From: Pleurotus djamor
Taxonomy: Eukaryota > Basidiomycota > Agaricomycetes > Agaricales > Pleurotaceae
Length of the DNA stretch: 22,907 nt
Direction of reading: 5' to 3'
NCBI GenBank assembly: GCA_029747585.1
Contig: JAPEVF010000711.1
Span: 1 to 22,907, forward strand
In this document: positions 9,986-19,600 of the stretch, piece after piece
Layout of the letters: each line of letters begins with the position of its first letter
How positions within the stretch are numbered: the stretch's first letter is position 1
Translations under genes and position numbers: made by a program
Notes under the pieces: model-generated
Seen by the model: the letters and a program-made list of their open reading frames with translations, nothing else
Told to the model about the DNA's origin: nothing
The model's database searches: none

Positions 9986-11333
9986 AACCCAGCCCGACTG
10001 TGACGCTGAAATATATACCCTAGACTGCTCGCTCCCTTGGGGAGAATGGGGCGGAAACCGTGATGTAGGTTTCGACGCCGACGTGATGACCTTGGAGATT
10101 ATCGTCCATCACATTCGAGTGTTGAGTTTGACCTAGCAAAACGTCGACTATGGCGGTCAAGGCCCGGAGCCGTAAAGCGTGTTGCAACCGTTGTGAGACT
10201 CTATCCGAGCTCAAACTTGTCAAAGCTACGGCCGGAGCACATGCGATGACGCGAAGAAAGGCTCAATGCGCGCAGTGGGTGTCAATGCCGGCGGTGGCAG
10301 TTGTGCCAATGACAGGGTTGGTATGGAAGGGGAGAGCGCCGGCAGTATCATGCCCAAAGTGTGCCGTTTTCGTATTCGTTTCCGAAACAGCAGGTCGCTC
10401 CCTCCTGTCTGCGTTGGTCCTTTCCCTTCCCAAGATTGCCTTCCTCGTCCTCGTCCTCTTCCTCGAGCTCGTCATCTCAACTTCCTCTCCCCTCCCCATT
10501 GTCAGCTCGATGCTCGATGCAAAGTCCTCGCTTCGTAGGTCACAACGCAACCGTGGGCGCAGCAGTCGGTGGAGGGCAGCTATCTGGATGTTACGGATAT
10601 GGCGTCAGCATGGCTACGCAAAGGGAATACTAAAAGGATCGTACCTTTAAGCTCAACCATGGCAAGAGAAAGCTATACGATCAGGAATTAACCGAATCCA
10701 TAGGCTTCGAAGGGCGCCGGACGGATGTGCTCGAGCATGGCAGGAGAGTCGCAAATCTTGAGCATTGAACGTTCAAGCTCAAGCTTCAGCCCCGCAGTGA
10801 AAGCAGTGATATGCGTCGCAAGCATTGAAGAAGGAGGTAGGCCGAGTTTGAGGGATGCTGCCGGTACTCGATAGTAAATAGAGAGCTTGACGCCGATCGG
10901 TATGGTTCAAGGGGACGTCTCTGCAGTCACTGAGCCTAACATACTTCGTCGCCTCCAAGCCCAAAGCCTCTCCTCTGCTCCTTAACAGGGCACACCAGAC
11001 GCGTTCCAGTATACCAAGGATACGACATGATGAAGGAGGGGTAGAGATACATCCTGTAGAGGATGGGTATCACAGAAGGCTAGTTGGTGGTGGGAAGCTC
11101 AAGGCTGCTTGGGTGGAGACCGTTGGACGAGACGATGATTAGCTGGAGGGAATGGGAGCTGCGCTCGAAGCTTGAGGACGAGGGTAGGAAGATATAATAC
11201 ACGGGTGGTTGGTGTGGAGACCAAGCGTGGCTAGGAGAGTTGAGATGCGAGAGGAATTTTGAACCGTGAGCTTGAACGGCAGACACTCGAAGCTTGGAGC
11301 TTCAAATTTCAAAGCTTCAAGCTTCAAGTTTTA
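9986..11333. other. Gene-poor stretch, no supported gene
   Basis: Several overlapping frames on both strands (for example 10150-10650 plus and 10263-10550 minus) are compositionally biased, with Arg/Ser/Leu runs from a CT-rich tract near 10430-10500. They have no family motif and no convincing splice structure. A small minus-strand frame around 10020-10140 (GHHVGVETYITVSAPFSP) may belong to the degenerate gene at 9576. Nothing else is supported. Confidence 0.35.
11284..11330. repeat. Short AAGCTT/CTTCAA tandem-like tract
   Basis: About 45 bases consist of repeated variants of AAGCTTCAA (CGAAGCTTGGAGCTTCAAA, AAAGCTTCAAGCTTCAAG). Looser copies of GCTCAAGCTT-like words occur from about 10770 onward. 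It is a simple-sequence tract next to the end of the frame at 11334. Confidence 0.5.
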
Positions 11334-12374
11334 TCACCGACTGTCCTGAGTTCGTTTCCTCCCCTCCCGCGGTCCGCAGCCCGCAGTAAGAGCCTCCCTT
11401 CGCCCCCGTTTTGAGTTCTCCGTTGAGCTTCTTCGTCTACCCATACGCGTGGTCCATCTCACTGGCTTAGCGCTCCCCAAGCCGTCGTAATTTGGCATCG
11501 CTAGATCTGAGACTTCGGCCTCATAAAACTCATCAGAATCCGAGCGCTCCAACGCAGGGCTGCTTTGAGGTAGCGGATTTGTGTGTGCTAACTGAATGCG
11601 CAGCCTTGGGTAGAGGGTATCGAAGCAGAGCATGCGACGATTTCGTCGTGGGGTGCAGTCGGGTGGCATGGGATGGTGATGATGCGTAGGGTTGAAATAG
11701 AAGGACCAGACGACAGGCGAGGGACACACGAGCCGGGAGATCAGGTGTTCGCATACAAGCTTCTTTAATTTTCCACATCGTCGCCCTGTGTAGAGTTATC
11801 GAGGGTTTAGTGGGGGTACAAGAGGAAGATGACGTTGGACGTACAGACAGAAGCAGCGCAATTAGTTCGTAAACCGCAACAGAGGTACCCAACCCAGCTA
11901 TACATGGGAACCCTGATCCAAACTCTTCAGGTCACGATCGAGGCTAGTCAACGAGAAACGGACGGATGATATTTTCCAGACGATCATTTTGATGATCGAG
12001 CAGCTTGTGTGCCGGGACCAGCTGCGGAAGGGAACGAAGGACTCATTCGGTGAACATCGTTGCGAGCGAGGCTGGTCGATGAATGACACTGAATCTGTAA
12101 GACGCTAGCTAAATATACAGGTAGAGGGCGCGAGACGATATAAACATACAAGCGAAGAGCATGTTTTGAGGACGAACCCAGCACAGACTCTGGAGAACTT
12201 TGTGGGATACCGCGGCAATGTATGCACATGGGTAACAAATAGAGAAGTAGGGGCAAAAGCCTGGCTTCGTTCACGATAAAGATAGTTACCTGGCGAGCTG
12301 AATAGTGTGAAAGGCGTCGTGGGCACGTAGAAAAAACTGTTCCGGCGCTCGAACTTCAACCACCTGAATTTCAC
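11334..12374 (-). CDS. Hypothetical three-exon gene, 239 residues
   Basis: Minus-strand exons 12374-12290, 12094-11912 and 11785-11334 join without a stop. Both junctions are phase 1, with introns 12289-12095 (GTAACT...TTACAG) and 11911-11786 (GTTCCC...ACACAG). The product would start MKFRWLKFERRNSFF and end GRKRTQDSR. It is basic and Ser/Arg-rich, with an acidic patch (ERSDSDEFYEAEV) in exon 3. No domain, signal peptide or membrane segment is recognised. The introns are longer than elsewhere in the window and the second donor is weak, so this may be a chance chain of open frames. The predicted start lies 39 bp from the left end of the foldback element at 12413. Confidence 0.3.
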
Positions 12375-12412
12375 AGGAGAGCCCCTGACTCACTAAGCGT
12401 GCAAGTTTTTTC

Positions 12413-13214
12413 ACACTGCTGACATAATCAAATAATCCATCGCGGCTTATTGCGAACAGATTTTGGTCAGTGAAAAACTTTACATACTGTAAGATAGCTT
12501 GTTTTACTGTAGAAAAATTTAGAATACGCTTGAAAATATTCTTGGAGTATGGTTGAGGGCCAAAGATGAAATAAACACCCGATGCGCCCTCAATATGATT
12601 CAGGGGACTATGGAAGGCTTATAGGAGTCCGATTAGGAGAAAATCCAAAATATACCCATGATGGGTTCGAAATGCGCCGGAAATGGGATTGGCGTGTTCT
12701 CCTTGAGGAAATTGTGATCATATGTGGGTTAGAGGCATAATATAATCAAAATATGCTCCCAATGTGACCATTGAGCATATTGCAAACCCATGCCAAGATT
12801 ATCCCTAAATTGAACAAAGGAAAACTAATCCANNCATGGGCTTGCAATATGCTCTTTGGACATATTGAAAGCATATTTTGGTCAGAATTCACCTCTACAC
12901 TGTATATGATCACGATAATCTCAAGGGGAATACCCTCATCCCATTTCCGGTGCATTTCGAACCCATTCCGAATTTATTTTGTATTTTCTCCTAATCGGAC
13001 TCCTATAGCCCTTCCATAATCCCCTGAGTCATATTGGAGACATATCGTGAGTTTATTTTGTCTCCGGCCCTCAGCTTTATCCCAAGCATATTTTCGAGCA
13101 TATTCTAAATTAACTTGCAGTCAGACTGCCTATTATGCGGTGTGTAAAGTTTTTCACTGACCAAAATCGGTTCACGATAAGCCGCGTTGGCTTATTTGAT
13201 TATGTCAGCAGTGT
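12413..13214. mobile_element. Foldback (MITE-like) element, 802 bp, two 380-bp inverted arms
   Basis: The left arm (12413-12792) is the diverged reverse complement of the right arm (12835-13214). Each arm is 380 bp and they are separated by a 42-bp loop (12793-12834). The outer ends read ACACTGCTGACATAATCAAA, and the outermost 73 bases differ at about six positions by my count. The inner ends (GAGCATATTGCAA[A/G]CCCATG) are also nearly identical; the middle of each arm is more diverged. There is no transposase frame, so it is non-autonomous. I see no clear target-site duplication. Two undetermined bases (12833-12834) lie exactly at the loop edge, as expected if the hairpin hindered sequencing. 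A transcript across it would fold into a long hairpin. Confidence 0.85.
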
Positions 13215-13762
13215 AATCATAATCTCCCAAACGACGCGTTGGGATGCATGATTTAAAACGAGCTTAAGACTGTGTTCTGTGGAACCGTCGGCTGCCAAGC
13301 CGATATGCGAGGGTAGAAAGAGTATCAGACAAGTACTGTTGAAATATGATTCACGAAGGTGGTCCGTTTGAGAGCGTAGATACCGAGCATGGCAGATGGA
13401 GGCAGCAATTCGGATATTCAGGTGGCGGTGCAGGCATAATTGAACTGTCAGATCACATGACTTCAGCTCCTGGGAAATCAGGAGAAAGAGTAAGTTCAAC
13501 GAAGAAGTATCTCGCGTCGCAGATCTTCTGTTAGACGGTCTACTACATCTCTCAGTGAATCTAATGTACTCTATAAGTGGTGTATTGTGTCAGGCTCAGG
13601 ACATACTGACATGGCGTGGCGCAGAAGGTCAACACGCGGATCGATGGAAGACCGATACCGCATGTAGCGGTGGTTCCTCTCAAAATGCTCCGTAATTATA
13701 TGGATACATGTCTCAATATGCTCTAAGGTCACTTGCGATCCTCCAGGCGCATTCCCTAAACA
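13215..13762. other. Intergenic, no gene seen
   Basis: This stretch flanks the foldback element on the right. Small frames occur on both strands (13346-13534 plus, 13200-13499 minus), the latter running into the element's terminus. None has a recognisable motif. Confidence 0.35.
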
Positions 13763-13765
13763 ACT

Positions 13766-14116
13766 TGCACCTTAGGGGCTATTGAGGGGCTCGATCTGGC
13801 GGAAAAGGTACAGCTTTCTTCGTTACTTAGTGTAGGTGCTGCTGATGATACAGTACCCATGACCATGGACTAGAGTCTCGGTTCAAGCGCTACGAATGGG
13901 TCTACTGTCGCACTCGTCATCTCCATGCTCAAGAATCGAAACAGGAAAGAAGCCACGAATACCGACTATCCCAAGGGTTTCGGCTTAGTATGGGCAGAAA
14001 TAGCTTCCAATGGCCAGAACCACTCTTCTAGCGCCTTATTCATCGTCGTTACGCGGCTTCGTCAGCCTCATCTACTCGGAGAATGGATTCAACCGATTCC
14101 ATTTATGTCTCTGTGA
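13766..14116 (+). pseudogene. Unrecognised frame with one internal stop
   Basis: One plus-strand frame runs from 13766 to the TGA at 14114-14116, broken only by a TAG at 13871-13873. Before the stop it reads EGLDLAEKVQLSSLL and GAADDTVP. After it come NGSTVALVISMLKNR, DYPKGFGLVWAEIASNGQN and LLGEWIQPIPF. The text looks protein-like but I cannot name a family. TAG could derive from CAG by one C-to-T change. No flanking exons are found. It may be a gene remnant. Confidence 0.25.
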
Positions 14117-15804
14117 ATCCCTCACAGATACTTCCAAGATCATCAGCCTAGGCGTTTAATCGTCGCCCCAAGAAGATGTATTGTATTCTCCTTCGATAGA
14201 GTTCACATAGGAGTTCGATTCCATCGGAGCGCCCCCGCTATACTACAGACGAAGTTGGCTACGCGCTAACTACACTGAGGCTCACTCCTGTCGTCGATGT
14301 TCTCGCGCTGGGTCTTTCCCCGAACGATCAACGCGAGGACCGACGTGGTCGGAACCGTCCAAACTGCACATCAACTCAAATACCGTGGCTAGACAACATA
14401 CCGATGTCCGGAAATAAGTACAAGGTTGTGCACCGACGGATGATCCCCACAGTACCCGATACACGCCATGTGTGTGGTCGATGTATTGTCATCAGCCTGA
14501 GCCCCAGGACAAAGCAAGACTGAGACTTCTCAGCGATTGATGCGCACGAGCGGCAGTGACACAACTTGGATACGACAACAACGCCACCCAAACGAATTCA
14601 TACTTGGAAGCAAAAATATTGTATCCCGAATCCAGCGATTTGTCGTTTCCGAGGAATTTAAATGATGATAACCGGGCCTCTGAAATGATAGCCCCTCTGA
14701 GCTTCATACTCGTACAACACGCGAGAGTTTAGTCAAAGACGAGAAGAGGGTCATAAGCGTTTCGACACCTACCATCAAAGTCGATGAGTGCTCCAGCTGA
14801 TCTCCATAAGGGTCCTGCCCGTGGCGGAGAGACTATCTGAGACAAAAAAAAACCATTAAATCTTCGAAAATCGCGACAGAGAAACAACGGAGAAAGACGC
14901 GAACGAACCAAGAAGTAAACATGGTTTCTCACGAGTCGGACCATTCTTCTTCAGGCATGGGATCCATGGCCGGGGTTCTATTACCCATTTTCACAGCATG
15001 GACATGAGAACGACGCGTCGAAGACACTAAGTAGTATGGATGTACATACCTTTCACTTTGAATCGTGTCGGATCGAAGAGTTGACACAGGAACCGTAAGG
15101 CGGGCACACGAACTCCTGATGATTCCTATGAGATGTTTGGATTTTTCGTGGGTAGCCGGCTCTCTCACACAAAACTCGAGCACTTCACGCGAAGACAGCC
15201 GAAAAGCTTGACTGAAAGAGGCGATCGCTCAGGGAAACGACAAGAAAATCGTCAAGTTGGACGCGGAGAAACCATGCCTGGTCGCTGTCGTGACATTTCG
15301 AAAGGATTTGCTGTCCTTCCTTTCTCCCAAGCTTGGGCGTGCTCGAAGCTGGAAACCTCGGAGCTTCTTTAGCTAGAACGTTTGAGGTGACAGGAACGGT
15401 CTCACCCGGAGAGCAAGACGTTAGGTCTATCGTTCAATACAGCGGTTATGCCGAGATCTAGATCACTCAGACTTGTGTTAACTGAATGACTTTGGGACGA
15501 TAGCTGAGCTACGGTTGATGGAGAGGGTAAGTACCTTACCTCGTAAAAACAATGACTCCATTCTCACAACGTGAAAGTTGAGGGTAGAGAGCGTCCGAAG
15601 TGCAAGTCGAGCTGCCTGAGCACAGTCACGATTTGCATGTAAGTAGAAGGACGAATGAGCCACGCGCATTAAATATAGCGACATAAGGACATACCTTTGC
15701 CCGCGAGTGGATGCCTTATTTGGCTCCCTGAGCTCTTCGTCTTCTAGAATAGCTGCATCGAATGTGTCATTAGACTACCTCAAAAGCAAGGGTGTGGTAC
15801 GTAC
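14117..15804. other. Gene-poor stretch with exon-like minus-strand fragments
   Basis: No complete gene is supported. Some minus-strand pieces look coding: 15183-14929 reads CVREPATHEKSKHLIGIIR and, after splicing a GTATGT...TAATAG intron, reaches PMPEEEWSDS. The piece 15372-15185 reads PKLGRKEGQQILSKCHDSD, then LRVQLDDFLVV. They do not join in frame with canonical sites, so I treat them as remnants, possibly continuing the pseudogene at 15805-16044. Confidence 0.3.
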
Positions 15805-16044
15805 CTGACGAGCACAGGCTTTACTCCAACCGGCCCACAGGGTATGATAGAGGGTCTTTTGGCCGTCGCTTCGAATAGAATATCAAGGCCAAGCCTTAAG
15901 GTCGCCTGGGAATGAAGTTGGATCCGGAGAACACCAAGGCTTACCCCAAAAAGCGACTGGCCCTCCCGATGTTGTTTATCCGGGTCCACTTCTACCAAAG
16001 GTCCGTACACCGCCGCACGCATTCTTCGGTGAGCTTCTGAGAAT
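15805..16044 (-). pseudogene. Unrecognised gene remnant with two in-frame stops
   Basis: A minus-strand frame of 80 codons reads VRTFGRSGPG, stop, TTSGGPVAFWGKPWCSPD, FPGDLKAWP, stop, YSIRSDGQKTLYHTLWAGWS, KACARQ, and ends at a good donor (CAG|GTACGT, 15805/15804). Apart from a TAA and a TGA the text is protein-like and tryptophan-rich. Both stops are one C-to-T change away from CAA and CGA. A competing stop-free frame over the same bases (ILFEATAKRPSIIPCG) can be linked to an upstream ATG at 16184, but it looks less protein-like. The family is not recognised. Confidence 0.35.
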
Positions 16045-16691
16045 CTAGACGACAAATTGGATGAATAGACATGGTTTCATGCCACCCAGATGACATACCT
16101 AAGTTGTCCAACCATTAACGGGTTGGTAGTTAAGTTTATTTTTCGAAGCTGCTGAACATCGACCTGGGGCATTTTGATGTTCATCGCATACTTAGTCGAT
16201 GCATTGTGACGCCATCCTCATCGTCGTATCAGTTCCATCCCGTGGTTGAAAATCCATCCCAGCGTCCGAAGAGGCAGGTATCTCGCATTTTGCTCCTTTG
16301 TCATACTTTTGAGCGCAAAAGGCCAATAACGTCCTCAGACAGCAGCTTCATAAGTTCCGACTTGGTTCCGACCGTAGTTGGACCGTAGCCACGACGTCTT
16401 TTAGATGGAAAAGTAAGTCTGAGAGAAGATATCCACGAAACAGCGGGAAATGCCCACAGAGCCACAGCCAGCCCCCAGTGCTGGCTAGCAGGACCTTCAT
16501 GTCGCGACTGGCCTTCGAAGAGAATCGTTCGAAACCAGACGGAATTGTGAAGTTCTGAACATCCAAATGCCGTCACTGAGCCCAATAAGAGCCGATAAGA
16601 TTAGATGAAATCAATCACGTGGATATGACTCGGTGTCAATGACGCTCACTGCGGCGTCCCACCTACCTCACTGCAGCTTGCTGCCTCCTCG
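16045..16691. other. Intergenic and promoter region of the hydrolase gene
   Basis: No gene is supported. A minus-strand frame at 16301-16585 and a plus-strand frame at 16206-16388 lack motifs. The last 45 nt before 16692 are pyrimidine-rich (CCCACCTACCTCACTGC, GCTGCCTCCTC), like a fungal transcription-start leader. Confidence 0.35.
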
Positions 16692-19600
16692 ATGTCCGTG
16701 GCGTCCCGGAAGTCATCTTCATCGTCGACGAACACAACTCGCTCGAAACCTCCCGAAGTTTGGCTTTCTTCGACGTCGAAACGTCGCCAACCCACCGCGA
16801 CCAAGCTAACCGCATCTGGATCGGGTCCCTCATCATCTTCGAGAAATTCGTCGCGCCTTGCCCCTCCACCTAGCCTCGCGCTTGTTTTTGCACAAGCGGA
16901 AACGTCCAAGTCGATGGAGAGCGCGGCTACAAGCCTGCCAATTGTGACATCAGCGACGGGTACGGAGTATGACTTGCCTGTTTCAAATCCCACTCTGACC
17001 GCGTTCGCTAGCCTCTGCGTCGTCCTCTACAATTGGGTCGCCATCAACATCACCTGCAAAGTCTACGCGATCATTAGCATCGAGAAAACTCAAATCTGCG
17101 GCTGTTCGTTCTACCTGGTTTGGCTCTCTTTCTCGAGCCAGAGGCAAAGCCAGCATCTCGTCTCCGGAGATACAAGCATCAGTCGTTCAAACGACGTCGG
17201 CAGCCGTAGCTTCTTCTGCTCTGAATGCTGGTGAAGATGGTGGTCGGGAAGAAAGAATGCGCGGAGAAGAGCACGAAAGGTCGGGAGGGGAGGGCGGGGT
17301 CGAGGGCGGGGTTATGCCTGTGCTGTCCGCATTATCCATAACGTCAAGTCCAACCACCGAAGTCTCATTGAATGCGTCATCATCGTCATCCTCGTGCTCC
17401 ACTACCGACACTGCCGACATACCTTTCCCAACATCGGCATCGCCGCACGGGCCAAGTCCTCTTCGTTTATCATCCCCCTCCCCAACTTCAAAGGTTGCTT
17501 CCTTACCACCACCATCACCGCCTCATTCATCTTACCACATCTCCCCGCCACCGACGACGACGTCGGCCATCGCGTTCCCAACGTTGAGCTCGACGTCCAG
17601 CCCTCAAGCCTCTGTTCCTCAATCACCTATCCCATCTTCTTCTATTACCAGCAGCACGTCAAGCTCAGGGAGCTTCACCTCTGTTGACGACCAAGTACCA
17701 CCGCCATTGTTGACCATCAGCAACGATCCATCTCTATCTTCAGAAACACATCCAACTTCACCTCCTGGAACTTTAACGCAAAGAGAACGGAAACGAACGT
17801 TGAGTTCATTGGGACCTGCGACATCGAGGTTCACGCTGAGCTACGCGTATGGATTACCATGGTGGGGGACTACATCAAATGACGCGAGTTCTAGTGGAGG
17901 TGCGGGTGGTATTGAACGGTCAGCCAGTGCATCATCTTCTGGTACGTCAACTCCATTCTTGAGACTTCATTTGGTTATATTTACCTCTCTTGCATAGATA
18001 CCCAAGCTTCTGATACACCTACGATACGTGCTTCTGGCATCACCCCGAAGGCCCAAGTCGACCCCGTCGCGCTCCATTTTCCCAGTTCAGATGCGACCGT
18101 TTCTGGACAAGAACCCGCGTCTACCACGTCCACGTCCAGGGCTGATGCTAGTACACATACGACGGATTCAACCGCGCTATCGTCCAGCCCTGCCACGTCT
18201 CTGTCGATCTCTAATTCTGAAAATGAAGGGGTTGGGGAAGGAACATCAGTTGGGGGCGTAGGCGGAACTTCGGATGGTGACGACGCGTCCACGTCACCTC
18301 CACCTCGTGCTGACGTTGGTGGTCACGGAGAGGATGGTCAAGGGCATGGACATGGGCAGGAGGGTACATGGTGGGACTATCTCACCTGGAGGTCCACCGC
18401 TACATCCACGCATCCATCATCATCTCAAGATCCTCAAGCTTTTCCATCGAATTCCACCAACGTTGCGAGTACGGAACGATACGAAAACTCTGAAGGGTCC
18501 AATTCTGCGCCCGAGGATATACCGCGATCGACGATGGGATCTGGAGAGTCAGGATTGGCGGTGGATAAGCACGTTGATGAGGATAAGGGTGGACAGGGTA
18601 GTGTTGAGGGACCAGCGTCGGGGAAAGTTGATGACGCGTCGAGTACGACAGCGGAGGCTACAGTCCCATCGGAGCCTCCTGCAACGGAAGCTGCAACCAC
18701 GACCACGATCAAGAGGGGATGGTTCTTTTCTTCCTCCACCCCATCGAAACCATTACCTCCATCTTCGTCTTCAACACCAGCCACTACGGAATCAGCCTCA
18801 ACCACGGACCCTTCAAACCCTTCATCGACGTTCCAAGAATCAAAGATAGAAACTGCCAACGCCAACGCCGTCGACACGCGTAAACCTAATCATGAAGCAC
18901 ATACTGGCGCCGAACAACAAGAAGGGTCTTCCGAGGATTCGGCTTCTGCTTCCATACCAGCAGCTGAAAATAGGGAGGGACGGGATGCCGTTCCAGTTGC
19001 CGGAACCGGTGTTGGTGCTGCGGTTGTTGGTGGTCCGTTGGAAGAGAAGGAAAAGCAACTGGACGCGATGTCGATGAAGTCAACGGACACGCAAGCTGCG
19101 TGGTACTCGCCTTGGGCTTGGGTTGGTTATGGAGGGGTAGCTGAGGCTGGTGCGAAGGAGGCTGTCGCTGGTGATGCTCGATCTGAAGGAGCTGCTATAC
19201 TGGACAAGGACAAGACCGATATCCCTCCCTTGGTCGTTCCAACCTCTACCGACGTAGTCGCCTCAGCTACCGATGTCACTACTCCTGCCGTTTCCACCGA
19301 AACTACCACGGTAGCCACGGTTAGTGACGAGCCAGCGAATCCCCTCGAGTCTTCCATCACGGAAAACGCGTCCTCCTGGGCGTACTTCTTCTCCACGAGA
19401 GGCTTGTTGACGAAGCGGATCGAGGGTGCAGGGAACACGGGCACCAGCGGTAGCAAGAACGCTGGAGGAGCTGGTTCTGGTGGAGGGGAGATGGAGGTGA
19501 TGGATATAGACGAAGAAGAGGGAGGGTCTGCTGGACAGGTTGTGGTAGGGGCGAAGGAAGATGCGAAGACTGGGAAAGAGTTGGTTCTGTCGACGAAGCC

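Noticed and set aside
10150..10650. 166-residue plus-strand frame and overlapping frames on both strands
   Set aside because: All are low-complexity translations of a CT-rich tract, with no homology cue and no splice support.
12746..13019. Two overlapping frames inside the foldback element
   Set aside because: They arise from the palindrome, span undetermined bases and have no transposase motif.
14209..14226. tRNA T-loop-like GAGTTCGATTCC
   Set aside because: The flanking bases do not form a T-stem, and no acceptor or anticodon arm is found at the expected spacing.
16301..16585. 94-residue minus-strand frame upstream of the hydrolase gene
   Set aside because: It contains no recognisable domain and no splice partner, and lies in the likely promoter region.
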